Below are positions 34,037-41,372 of a DNA stretch of 41,372 bases, piece by piece. The position numbers and the translations under genes were made by a program. Where the stretch lies: positions 1-41,372 of the forward strand of contig JAGWPY010000174.1 in the NCBI GenBank assembly GCA_028870275.1, written 5' to 3'. Every line of letters starts with the position of its first letter. The first letter of the stretch is position 1. This stretch comes from Gammaproteobacteria bacterium (GTDB lineage Bacteria; Pseudomonadota; Gammaproteobacteria; Steroidobacterales; Steroidobacteraceae). Under the pieces are notes generated by a model. The model ran no database searches. It saw only the letters and a program-made list of their open reading frames with translations, and was not told the origin of the DNA.

Positions 34037-35827
34037 ATGCACTCGCGCACCGCCGCATGGTTGAGCACGTTGGCCACCTTCGCGCTCGGCGCCGCAACGA
34101 TGATCGCGGTCGCGGACGACGCCACGCCGCGCGCGCCGCTGCCCAATTCGGACTTCTACCCCGGCCGCGACGCGCAAGTCGCGGGTCCCTTCCACGGCGT
34201 TCTTGACATAACGCAGACGAAGCTCGCGACCCGGCCTCGCCTGCTCGACCCGATGCAGCAGGGGCGCGACGCAAGATTGTTCCCCGGCGTGCGGCTCGAA
34301 TTCTTCACGCTCGGCGATCAGCTCGTGCCGGTGGCGCGGGGCGAGATCGTCGCCGAGAGCGCCCCCGGCGCCGTACGCAGCTACTGGAGCGTGATACCGC
34401 AGTTCGGCCGCATCTGGCGGGAGCCAGGTGACGGCGCCTGGTCGCGAGGGGCGTTTCCGCTGATGCTGGTCAACGACACCGAGAACGCGGCGCACCAGGG
34501 CCTCGCGCTGTTTCGCTACAGGGCGGGCCGCGTGAGTCACCTGCGCCTGCAGTTCGTGCAGGAGTCGGCCCCCTACGTGCTGAAACAGCACTTCGTCGCC
34601 TGGGGCTCGGCGCCGATGCACCTTGCGGCCGCGCAGCTGCGCGACCTGCGCGCCGCGCGCGCCGGCGCCGCCGCGGAACTCGCCGCACGACTGCCGGCGC
34701 AACCCTTGAGCGCGCTGCTTGCGCGCCTCCCCGCGGGCACCCTCGATGGCTTCGGCGGTCCCGTACTGCCGCAATGGCGCGTGGAGACGGCGCTCGTCGA
34801 TCACGGAATCCTCTACTACCAGCCCTCGGCGACCCCTTACGGTCCCTACCCCTACCCGCTCGAAATGCGATTCGGCGTGCGCTCGATCATGAAGAGCGTC
34901 GGCCCGCCGCTCGCGTTGCTACGCCTCGCGAAGCTCTACGGACCCTGGGTGCTCGACCTGAAGATCGGCGACTACGTGGCGGGGCTCGATCCGAAATGGC
35001 GAACGGTGCGATTCCGCGATGCCGCCGACATGGCCAGCGGATTCGGCGGCGTCGGGAGCCTGCGCACGCGCCCGAACGATCTCTTCGACGGCTATCTGCA
35101 GGGCGACTACGACGCGTGGTACCTCGCGCCCTCCTACGCGGAGAAAATCGCCCAGATCGACGCGCATCTGCGCCCCTATCCCTGGGCGCCCGGAACGGTC
35201 GTGCGCTACCGCGATCAGGATATGTTCCTGCTCGGCGCCGCGCTCGATCATTTCCTGAAATCCATGCGCGGGCCGAATGCGGATATCTGGGACATGCTGC
35301 GCGCCGAGGTGTTCGCTCCGATCGGCATCTTCCACGCTCCCGCCGTGCGCACGATCGAAGCGCACGGTCGCCGGGGGCTGGTCTGGTTCAACGCCGGCTA
35401 CTATCCGACCCTGGACGATCTGGCGAAGATTGCCCGCCTGTACAGCGACCTCGGCGCCCACGACGGGCGGCAGATCCTCGATCGTCCGCTCACGGCCGCC
35501 CTGATGGCCGCACGAGGCGCTCTCCCCAAGACCGGCGACCTCTCGGGCGGTGCACTCGGCCGCGCGGCTGCGGCCGGCGAGCCGCCGTCTGCGCAGGGTC
35601 TCTATGAAATGGGATTCCACTTCCAACCGTTCGTGCCGACGCCGGGCCGGCCAGCCGTGGAACTGCCGACGATGTTCGGTTCGGGAGAAAATGAGGTCGT
35701 GATCTATCCGAACGGCATGATCTCGCTGGTGATGGCCAAAGCCGCCGAGTTGCCGCCGGGCGCGAAGGCCAAGTCCGATCGCGGCCCCGAGACCCTGCGC
35801 GCGGTCTACCGGCTCGCGCCCTTCTGA
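34037..35827 (+). CDS. Exported serine hydrolase, beta-lactamase/penicillin-binding protein fold
   Basis: 596 residues with a Sec signal peptide (HSRTAAWLSTLATFALGAATMIAVA). After about 200 residues of unassigned N-terminal domain comes a class C beta-lactamase-like domain. The nucleophile motif is S-I-M-K (S283, K286) in FGVRSIMKS, the tyrosine motif is probably Y391 in VVRYRDQDMFLLG, and a GENEVVIYPNGMISLVM segment occurs near the end. Such proteins include esterases, peptidases and amidases, and the substrate cannot be read. ATG 34037 has AGGGGA six bases upstream. The stop overlaps the convergent flavoprotein gene by 22 bases. The 596-residue length is long for the family, owing to the N-terminal extension. 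Confidence 0.78.
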   Translation: MHSRTAAWLSTLATFALGAATMIAVADDATPRAPLPNSDFYPGRDAQVAGPFHGVLDITQTKLATRPRLLDPMQQGRDARLFPGVRLEFFTLGDQLVPVARGEIVAESAPGAVRSYWSVIPQFGRIWREPGDGAWSRGAFPLMLVNDTENAAHQGLALFRYRAGRVSHLRLQFVQESAPYVLKQHFVAWGSAPMHLAAAQLRDLRAARAGAAAELAARLPAQPLSALLARLPAGTLDGFGGPVLPQWRVETALVDHGILYYQPSATPYGPYPYPLEMRFGVRSIMKSVGPPLALLRLAKLYGPWVLDLKIGDYVAGLDPKWRTVRFRDAADMASGFGGVGSLRTRPNDLFDGYLQGDYDAWYLAPSYAEKIAQIDAHLRPYPWAPGTVVRYRDQDMFLLGAALDHFLKSMRGPNADIWDMLRAEVFAPIGIFHAPAVRTIEAHGRRGLVWFNAGYYPTLDDLAKIARLYSDLGAHDGRQILDRPLTAALMAARGALPKTGDLSGGALGRAAAAGEPPSAQGLYEMGFHFQPFVPTPGRPAVELPTMFGSGENEVVIYPNGMISLVMAKAAELPPGAKAKSDRGPETLRAVYRLAPF

Positions 35828-36816
35828 GGCAGGGCCGGCCGCGGTAGCGCGCCGCGCTGCAGGGCGAAGTCCATCGCGCGCATTGCCAGACCGCCGAGGC
35901 TCGCGCACGAGAGGTCGCCGAGGTCGTAGGGCGTACCGTCGAGAATCGCCGCTGCCGCGCGCTGGCCGCTGCGGATCGCCGGACCGATCCCTTCGCACAG
36001 ATCGCGGGTCGCGAGCCCCGCGGCATCGCCGGCGAGGAAGGCATTTCCGCGGCGCACATGGTCTGCCGGGGGGCGCAGGTAATAGCTGTAGCCGGTCGGT
36101 TCGCGGGGCGGGCGGATCGCGAATCGCCGCTCGAGCAGGCGCGCGAAACGGCGCCAATGGCCCCAGATGTCATCGCCCCTCTGCTTGAGGCGCTCTGCGA
36201 GCGCGCCGATGCCGACGTTCAGCCAGCCGTTCGCTTTCGGCACGTACCAGCTGTAGCCCGGCAGTCCGTGATCGAAGAACCACAGACGGCAATCCGGGTC
36301 GGTCCAGTCGCAGGCGAACTCGATCTCCAGTGTGACCGTCTGCAGGCTGCGTAAGCGCGGGTGCGCGTCCCGGAAAAACGCGCGATGCACCGGACAACCG
36401 GTCCCGCCTGCGCCCACGAGGTAGCGGCAGCGGTACTCGCCATCGATCGTGAATCCCTCGCCGTCGGCGCGGATCTCCTTGACCGCGTGCCTCGCGACCG
36501 CGGCCCCGGAGCGCTCGAGCAACCAGGCGTCGAATTCGAACCGGCGAATCGAATGCTGCAGGCACGGGACCGGCAGGTGCAGGCGCTTCAGGTACCAGTG
36601 GAGGCGGCGAAAACTCAGGAAGCCGTGCGGGTAGTCGCCCGCGTCGAACGCGAGGTCGGCGAGCACCTGAGGCGTGATCCAGCCCGCGCACAGCTTGTGC
36701 CGCGGAAACTCCTCCCGGTCGAGCACCAGCACATCCAAGCCGCCGCGTCGCAACCGCGCCGCCGCAGCGGAACCCGCCGGCCCGCCGCCGACCACGATCA
36801 CATCGGCGTTACGCAT
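35806..36816 (-). CDS. FAD-dependent reductase, geranylgeranyl reductase-like
   Basis: 336 residues. The FAD fold opens with DVIVVGGGPAGSAAAARLRRGG and LDVLVLDREEFPRHKLCAGWITPQVL, the typical start of the geranylgeranyl reductase/menaquinone-type flavoprotein family. FLAGDAAGLATRDLCEGIGPAIRSG is the second FAD-contact motif. Members reduce isolated C=C bonds in isoprenoid or lipid chains. It is the last gene of a run beginning with an acyl-CoA desaturase and a cyclopropane synthase (24-base gap), suggesting a lipid substrate. The substrate is inferred from context only. It could also act on quinone or isoprenoid side chains. Confidence 0.8.
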   Translation of the reverse strand: MRNADVIVVGGGPAGSAAAARLRRGGLDVLVLDREEFPRHKLCAGWITPQVLADLAFDAGDYPHGFLSFRRLHWYLKRLHLPVPCLQHSIRRFEFDAWLLERSGAAVARHAVKEIRADGEGFTIDGEYRCRYLVGAGGTGCPVHRAFFRDAHPRLRSLQTVTLEIEFACDWTDPDCRLWFFDHGLPGYSWYVPKANGWLNVGIGALAERLKQRGDDIWGHWRRFARLLERRFAIRPPREPTGYSYYLRPPADHVRRGNAFLAGDAAGLATRDLCEGIGPAIRSGQRAAAAILDGTPYDLGDLSCASLGGLAMRAMDFALQRGALPRPALPQKGASR

Positions 36817-36840
36817 GCGCGGACCGGGGCGGACCGGCCC

Positions 36841-38073
36841 TCACCGGCCGTAGACGTAGTCCCGGGTGAGCGGCAGGTCATTGTTCTCGCGACCGGTGAA
36901 CAGCACCTGGAACAACTGCAGCACCCCCGACTCGAAGGCTGCCACCGAACCGGCGAGGTACAGGCGCCACATCCGCAACAAGGTCTCGTCGAACATCGCG
37001 CGCACCTGCCCGGCGGCCGCCTCGTAGCGGCGCAGCCAGTCCCGCAGCGTCAGCGCGTAGTGCAACCGGATATTCTCCACGTCGAGCACCGAGAGGTCCG
37101 CGGGCTCGAAGATCTGCATCATCTGCCCGATCGAGGGCGGATAGGCTCCCGGGAAGATCCGCCGCTCGATCCATGGATGCAGGGGCGCCGGCCGATTGCG
37201 TCCGATCGAGTGGATCAATCCCCGTCCGCCGCGGCCGATCGCCCGCCGCGCGATACGGCCGAGTTCCGGATAATTCTCCGTGCCGACGTGTTCGAGCATG
37301 CCGATCGAGACGAACACGTCGTAACGGCCATCGATGTTGCGATAGTCGTCCTCGACGAACTCGACGCGGCCCTCGAGTCCGCGTTCGCGCGCACGCCGGC
37401 GCGCGTACGCGATCTGTTCCCGGGAGATGTTGTAGGCCCGCACCCGTGCGCCGTAGCGCTCCGCCATGTGCATCGCGAATGTCCCCCAGCCGCAGCCTGC
37501 CTCGACCACCGAGGAACCCGGCGCCAGCCGCAATTTGCGGCAGACGTGGTCCATCTTGGCGATCTGCGCCGTGTCGAGATCGACGCCCGCGCTCGGGTAG
37601 TAGGCGCAGGTGTAGGCCATGGTCTCGCCGAGCCAGAGTGAATAGAAATCGTTGCCGAGATCGTAATGGCGATGGATGTTGTCGCGCGACCCGCTGAGCG
37701 TATTGCGCCGCGGGCGGTGCAGCCAGCCCGCAACGCGTTCGGCGATCGAGCCCTCGGCGCCACGATCCATCGCGCTGCGGTAAACGACGTTCATGAGCTC
37801 GATCAGGTCGCCCGCCACCTCGATGCGGCCGGCACTGTATGCGTCGCCGAAGCGGACCTGCGGATCGGCCAGCAGACCGAGCAGCGTCGCACGATCGCGC
37901 AGATGCACCGCCGCGACCGAGGCCCCTCCACTCGCCACCCGCTCGCCGGTCCAGTCGATCACGAACTCGACCGGCGGCTCACCGAGCGCGCCGAGCAGGC
38001 GGCGCAGCAGCCGCGCCTCCAGGGATTCCCGTCCTTCGTTGCCTCGCTCGGCCGGTTGCGGTGTCGCGCTCAT
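36841..38073 (-). CDS. cfa: Cyclopropane-fatty-acyl-phospholipid synthase family enzyme
   Basis: 410 residues (E. coli Cfa is 382). It uses S-adenosylmethionine to add a methylene group across the double bond of unsaturated phospholipid acyl chains at the membrane. The SAM motif is VVEAGCGWGTFAMHMA (about 189-204). Residues equivalent to the E. coli bicarbonate-site set are all present: C156 (AYTCAYY), E261 (GMLEHVG), H288 (LIHSIG) and Y339 (RLHYALTLRDW). It therefore looks catalytically intact. Homologues that make methylene- or methyl-branched chains share the same fold, so the product is not certain. The gene lies between the desaturase and flavoprotein genes, all on one strand. Confidence 0.9.
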   Translation of the reverse strand: MSATPQPAERGNEGRESLEARLLRRLLGALGEPPVEFVIDWTGERVASGGASVAAVHLRDRATLLGLLADPQVRFGDAYSAGRIEVAGDLIELMNVVYRSAMDRGAEGSIAERVAGWLHRPRRNTLSGSRDNIHRHYDLGNDFYSLWLGETMAYTCAYYPSAGVDLDTAQIAKMDHVCRKLRLAPGSSVVEAGCGWGTFAMHMAERYGARVRAYNISREQIAYARRRARERGLEGRVEFVEDDYRNIDGRYDVFVSIGMLEHVGTENYPELGRIARRAIGRGGRGLIHSIGRNRPAPLHPWIERRIFPGAYPPSIGQMMQIFEPADLSVLDVENIRLHYALTLRDWLRRYEAAAGQVRAMFDETLLRMWRLYLAGSVAAFESGVLQLFQVLFTGRENNDLPLTRDYVYGR

Positions 38074-38157
38074 GCGAACCTCTCCCTCTCGATCCCCCAG
38101 GACGAGGCGCGCCGCGGGCCGATCCTCGACCCGCGGCCGGTTGCTGCGGCCGGGCCC

Positions 38158-39294
38158 TCAGTCGAGCTGGGCCTGCAGCAACCGCATGCGCCGGTGCTGG
38201 AAGCGCAGCTCGTACTCCAGCTCACGCAGACGCTGCTGGATGGTCGAATGCTCCCAGCGCTCGGCCACCGCGCGCTTGGCCTGGGCGAGCTGCTCGCGCA
38301 GATCGCTCCAGGTGCTCACGGCACGGCAGAAGGCCTCGTATTCCTCGGCGATGCGCTTGCGCAGGTGCTCGAGCTGCGCCCGGCCGGGATGCGCCGCGAG
38401 ACGCTCCTGGGCCCGCTGGAACTGCGCGTCGAGCATCGCCCTCTGGATCTTGAACCAGGGCACCTGCTTCAGGTTGCGGGCGAGTCCCAGTCCCTGCATC
38501 GCGCGGATGAACCACTTCGAGGGATCCCACTGCCAGGGGCGCACGCCGTTGCGGTAATCGTGCGCGAACATGTGGTGGAAATTGTGATAACCCTCGCCGT
38601 AGGTGAGGAACGCCAGCACGAAATTGTCTCGCGCGGTGTTCCCGTCGGTGTAGGGCTGCGAGCCCCAGATGTGGGCGAGCGAGTTGATGAAGAACGTGAC
38701 GTGATGGCTGATCACGAGGCGCAGCACGCCGGCGAGCAGCAGCATGCCCACGACGTCGCCGGCCGCCCAGCCGAGCAGCATCGGCAGGCCGACGTTCATC
38801 GCGAGCGCGAGCGCCAGGTAGTGTCGATGCTGCCATGCGACCAGCGGGTCACGCTGCAGGTCGCGCACCGTACTGAAATCGGACTCCCCGCTCGGATAGT
38901 TGCGCAGCATCCAGCCGATGTGCGAGTACCAGAAACCGCGCTTCGCGCAATAGGGGTCGCGTTCCGGATCGTCGATGTATCGATGGTGGACGCGGTGGTC
39001 CGCGCTCCACTTCAGCGCGCTGTTCTGCAACGCCATCGCGCCGAACAGCAGGTAGACCGCCCTGAGCAGCGGGTGCGCCTCGTAGGTCGAATGCGCGAAC
39101 AGGCGATGGTAGCCGCAGGTGATCGCAAGCCCGTTGGCGGCCAGCAGCACCGCGAACCAGACCCACAGGTGTGCCGAGTAGCCGTGGGCGAGACCGTACC
39201 ACGGTACCGCGACCAGTGCGCCCGCCGTCGTCAGGACGAACATGAGGGTCGTCACCCAGTTGCGGGGCGCCTTGGTGCTGCGCGTTGCAGTCAT
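38158..39294 (-). CDS. Acyl-CoA desaturase (delta-9 type) with long C-terminal helix
   Basis: 378 residues. A membrane di-iron desaturase with the three histidine boxes HRLFAH (63-68), HRVHH (100-104) and HNFHH (237-241), plus four membrane helices. It introduces a double bond into acyl-CoA using O2 and electrons from a reductase not seen here. Residues from about 290 to the end form a charged, Glu/Arg/Gln-rich, probably coiled-coil extension not needed for the fold. ATG 39294 is preceded by GGAGGAGG six bases upstream. It is the first gene of the desaturase-cfa-flavoprotein set. The double bond it makes is the natural substrate of the next enzyme. Confidence 0.9.
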   Translation of the reverse strand: MTATRSTKAPRNWVTTLMFVLTTAGALVAVPWYGLAHGYSAHLWVWFAVLLAANGLAITCGYHRLFAHSTYEAHPLLRAVYLLFGAMALQNSALKWSADHRVHHRYIDDPERDPYCAKRGFWYSHIGWMLRNYPSGESDFSTVRDLQRDPLVAWQHRHYLALALAMNVGLPMLLGWAAGDVVGMLLLAGVLRLVISHHVTFFINSLAHIWGSQPYTDGNTARDNFVLAFLTYGEGYHNFHHMFAHDYRNGVRPWQWDPSKWFIRAMQGLGLARNLKQVPWFKIQRAMLDAQFQRAQERLAAHPGRAQLEHLRKRIAEEYEAFCRAVSTWSDLREQLAQAKRAVAERWEHSTIQQRLRELEYELRFQHRRMRLLQAQLD

Positions 39295-39544
39295 CTAAAT
39301 CCTCCTCCGCGGCCGTCAGCGGATTGGCTCAATGGGACGGTCTTAGTGGATGGGGGCAGTGTATCCGGAGCAGCCACTGCCGGAAAGAGCGTATTCTATG
39401 CAAGTCGCCACAGGGAAACACGCGGTCGCGCCGCCCGCGCCCGGGGGTTTCCACCATGGCCATCCGGATCTTCCACGAAGGCCGGCAGCGGCCCTGGCCT
39501 TGATATCATGAGACCGGGCGCGCAGGTGGCCGAGGAGGTCGCCC
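39295..39544. other. Divergent intergenic region
   Basis: The longest gene-free stretch of the window (250 bases), between the desaturase and BON-protein genes. Weak -10-like boxes are visible: TAGAAT on the minus strand (39398-39393) towards the desaturase, and TATCAT on the plus strand (39504-39509) towards the BON gene. Neither has a good -35. Short open frames here have no ribosome site or recognisable content. I see no RNA gene. Confidence 0.4.
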
Positions 39545-40195
39545 ATGAAATCCGATCACGACATCCGTCGGGATGTGCAGAGTGAACTGCAGTGGGATCC
39601 GAGCGTCGACGAGCGCGGCATCGGCGTGATCGTCAAGGACGGGGTCGTCACGCTCGTCGGCGAGGTACCGCAGTTCTCCGACCGCTGGAACGCCGAGGAC
39701 GTCGTCAAGCGGATCGGCGGGGTCCGGGCGATCGCCAACGAATTGCAGGTGAGGATCCCGATCGCCGGAATGCGTCGCGACCCGGAGATCGCCGAGAGCG
39801 CGGCGAACGCCCTGCGCTGGCACGTCGCCACGGTCGCCGCCGCGGTCAAGCCGGTGGTCAACGACGGCTGGATCACGCTGACCGGCGAGGTGGACTGGGG
39901 CTTTCAGAAGACCGCGGCCGAGGACGCGATGCGCAACCTGCCCGGCGTCAAGGGAGTCAGCAACGACATCAAGGTGCGCACGGCGATCCGGCCCGCGGAC
40001 GTCAAGCGCAAGATCGAGGACGCCTTCCGGCGGCACGCGCTGCTCGATTCTCGCGACATCGAGGTCAAAGTCGACCACGCGACCGTCACGCTGCAGGGCA
40101 GCGTGCGCAGCTGGCAGGAGCGCGAGGACGCCGCGCGCGCCGCCTGGGCCGCCCCGGGCGTGATCGACGTCGAGAACCACCTCACGATCCAGTGA
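39545..40195 (+). CDS. Three-BON-domain protein (OsmY-like)
   Basis: 216 residues made of three consecutive BON domains of about 65-70 residues (about 5-72, 76-145, 148-216). Each has the pattern of a helical start, then a VxVxVxdGxVTLxGxV strand pair ([41 protein letters not shown]) and a conserved glycine. No signal peptide is visible, so unlike OsmY it is predicted to be cytoplasmic. BON domains bind membranes or phospholipids and are linked to osmotic and envelope stress. AGGAGG stands directly before the ATG at 39545. It converges on a universal stress protein gene, consistent with a general stress setting. Confidence 0.88.
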   Translation: MKSDHDIRRDVQSELQWDPSVDERGIGVIVKDGVVTLVGEVPQFSDRWNAEDVVKRIGGVRAIANELQVRIPIAGMRRDPEIAESAANALRWHVATVAAAVKPVVNDGWITLTGEVDWGFQKTAAEDAMRNLPGVKGVSNDIKVRTAIRPADVKRKIEDAFRRHALLDSRDIEVKVDHATVTLQGSVRSWQEREDAARAAWAAPGVIDVENHLTIQ

Positions 40196-40208
40196 GACCG
40201 GTGTTCCT

Positions 40209-41087
40209 CTAGAACGGCAGGGCTGCGCCGAAGTCGAGGCCCTTCACGACCAGGAGGTCAGAGGGCATGAACTCGAGCACGCGCTCCGCCGTACTGCCGA
40301 GCAGCGCACGCTTCAGGCCGCCGCGCGCGATGGCGCCCATCACGACGATGTCGGCCGCACTCTCTTCGGCGATCCGCGGCAGGAAGTCCCGCGCCATGCC
40401 GGGTTCGACGTGCACGGCCTCGGCCCCGACGCCGTACGGTGCCGCGAGCGCGACGATCTCCGCCCGTCGACGTTCGCTCTCGGCGCGCAGCGCATCGACC
40501 GAAACGCCGACCGCGGGCGGCATGCCGGAGCCCGCCGCGGTCGCGATCGTCGAGGGGAAGAACGCATTCGCGACCCGAACCCGGCCCTCGATCCGCGCGC
40601 CCAGCGCGGCGGCGAATTCGAGAATCCGTCGATCGAGCGTGGCGCCAGGATCGGCGGCATGCCCTGGATCCACCGCGGCGAGGATCACCGGCCGCTCGGC
40701 CCAGGGCCTCGGCTTGACCAGCAGGAGCGGCTGGGCACAGCCGCGAATCAGGCGCCAATCGGTATTGGTGAACAAGGTTCGACGTGGCAAGGAGTGCGGA
40801 TGCGTGTCCTTGACGACCAGGTCGACCGGCGCGCCGTGAAGGCGCGCGAGCAGCATTTCATGCAGCGGCGCGCCGGCCAGTTCGTGCGCATCGACCTGCA
40901 GGCCGAGCTCGCGCAGCGGCGCCACCAGGGCGGGCATGAGCCCCGACGGGCAATCGCCCTCGGTCGCGCAGGCCAGCAGCTCCAGGCGGGCGCCGAGCCG
41001 CCGCGCGAGCCAGGTCGCCTTGTCGACCGCAGGTTGCCGCGGCGCGGTGGGATCGACGATCGCGAGGATCGAGGCGATCTTCGGCAT
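40209..41087 (-). CDS. Tandem universal stress protein (UspE-like)
   Basis: 292 residues, two Usp domains (about 1-145 and 150-292). The second ends with GAIARGGLKRALLGSTAERVLEFMPSDLLVVK, the nucleotide-binding loop pattern with a GST. The first has a degenerate form (DTHPHSLPRRTLFTNTDWRLIRGCAQPLLLVK), as is common in UspE. These proteins raise resistance to starvation and oxidative stress by unclear means. The start is ATG 41087. An AGGAGG runs up to the earlier ATG at 41093 with no spacing, so the second ATG, six bases after the AGGAGG, fits better. Confidence 0.87.
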   Translation of the reverse strand: MPKIASILAIVDPTAPRQPAVDKATWLARRLGARLELLACATEGDCPSGLMPALVAPLRELGLQVDAHELAGAPLHEMLLARLHGAPVDLVVKDTHPHSLPRRTLFTNTDWRLIRGCAQPLLLVKPRPWAERPVILAAVDPGHAADPGATLDRRILEFAAALGARIEGRVRVANAFFPSTIATAAGSGMPPAVGVSVDALRAESERRRAEIVALAAPYGVGAEAVHVEPGMARDFLPRIAEESAADIVVMGAIARGGLKRALLGSTAERVLEFMPSDLLVVKGLDFGAALPF

Positions 41088-41161
41088 CTTCATCCTCCTG
41101 CGCGGCGAGTATGCGCGGCGCCGCCCGCGGCTGACCATACGCGCTTTCGCTTATCCGAGCA

Positions 41162-41372
41162 TCACAACGGCGCGAGCTCCGCAAGCCGCATGCACACCTC
41201 GTCGAGAGGTTGGTAGCGCTCGCGAAACGCGGCGGGCCACCGTGCCGGCCGGCCGCTCGAGAGCTCGATGCAGGCATATTCGATTTCGGCGCGGGCGAGG
41301 GTCGCGCCCTCGGCACGGCACACCTGGAAACGCCGGCGCACTCGCAACCGACCCTCGCCCGGAATCAGCCAG
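41162..41372 (-). CDS. Acyl-CoA thioesterase-like protein (4HBT fold), C-terminal part
   Basis: Open to the window edge, so the start lies beyond 41372. The about 69 visible residues (RRFQVCRAEGATLARAEIEYACIEL, then SGRPARWPAAFRERY) match the last strands of hotdog-fold thioesterases of the YbgC/FadM type. In these the active-site aspartate is near the N-terminus, which is missing here. Identity is therefore tentative. Confidence 0.6.
   Translation of the reverse strand, partial: WLIPGEGRLRVRRRFQVCRAEGATLARAEIEYACIELSSGRPARWPAAFRERYQPLDEVCMRLAELAPL

Noticed and set aside
31767-34064. Long + strand open frame across the DUF4382 gene
   Set aside because: Low-complexity Arg/Gly/His composition typical of a shadow frame. 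The opposite strand has a signal peptide, lipobox and recognisable domain.
1-41372. CRISPR array, prophage or insertion sequence
   Set aside because: No regularly spaced repeats, transposase, integrase or terminal repeats were seen. Gene order is dense and ordinary apart from the findings listed.

Overview
The window is a 41.4 kb piece of a high-GC (roughly two-thirds G+C) bacterial chromosome. Gene content points to Pseudomonadota, most likely a gammaproteobacterium or a related betaproteobacterium: a 180 kDa-type NAD-glutamate dehydrogenase, ETF:ubiquinone oxidoreductase, ZapE, an ISC-type ferredoxin, class III alcohol dehydrogenase, Cfa and cytochrome b561. Coding density is very high. The longest gene-free stretch is 250 bases (39295-39544). 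I see no rRNA, tRNA, CRISPR array, insertion sequence or prophage, and no broken gene.

Left part (1-10.7 kb, + strand): the end of ETF:quinone oxidoreductase, zapE, a three-gene 2-oxoacid (pyruvate) dehydrogenase cluster E1alpha-E1beta-E2 with no E3, NAD-glutamate dehydrogenase and gpmA. This is central carbon and nitrogen metabolism. Next (10.7-19.4 kb, mostly - strand) come a 2Fe-2S ferredoxin, a PnuC transporter paired with a small-molecule kinase, a PhzF-family enzyme, a helical lipoprotein, a TPR membrane protein, a double-domain ModF-like ATPase, an unknown protein, glutathione-dependent formaldehyde dehydrogenase and a tiny His/Lys-rich exported protein with a clean terminator. From 18.9 to 22.5 kb is an ABC importer operon (two-module permease, ATPase with an extra C-terminal domain, DUF2127 protein) without a binding protein. 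An Fsr-type MFS exporter follows.

The most notable system is the operon at 23.9-31.0 kb (- strand), ordered hyfB-hyfC-hyfE-hyfF-hyfG-hyfI. It encodes a group 4 hydrogenase/complex I-like membrane complex. Its large subunit has lost all four cysteines that hold the NiFe centre (two replaced by Ser at the first motif, Ser and Gly at the second), while the small subunit keeps its four FeS cysteines. HyfA, HyfD and HyfH equivalents are absent. It therefore resembles the hydrogenase-related (Ehr) complexes of unknown reaction: a probable ion-translocating machine with no identified electron donor. A divergent ribbon-helix-helix protein gene shares a palindromic -10 element with this operon and may regulate it. 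A cytochrome b561 gene follows the regulator.

The right part holds a DUF4382 lipoprotein, a divergent exported serine hydrolase behind a strong inverted repeat, and a probable lipid-modification operon (acyl-CoA desaturase, cyclopropane synthase, geranylgeranyl-reductase-like flavoprotein). A three-BON-domain protein, a double universal stress protein and the end of a thioesterase close the window. Several promoters (before pdhA, at 16649 and at 31053) place the -10 element so close to the start codon that the transcripts would be leaderless or nearly so.
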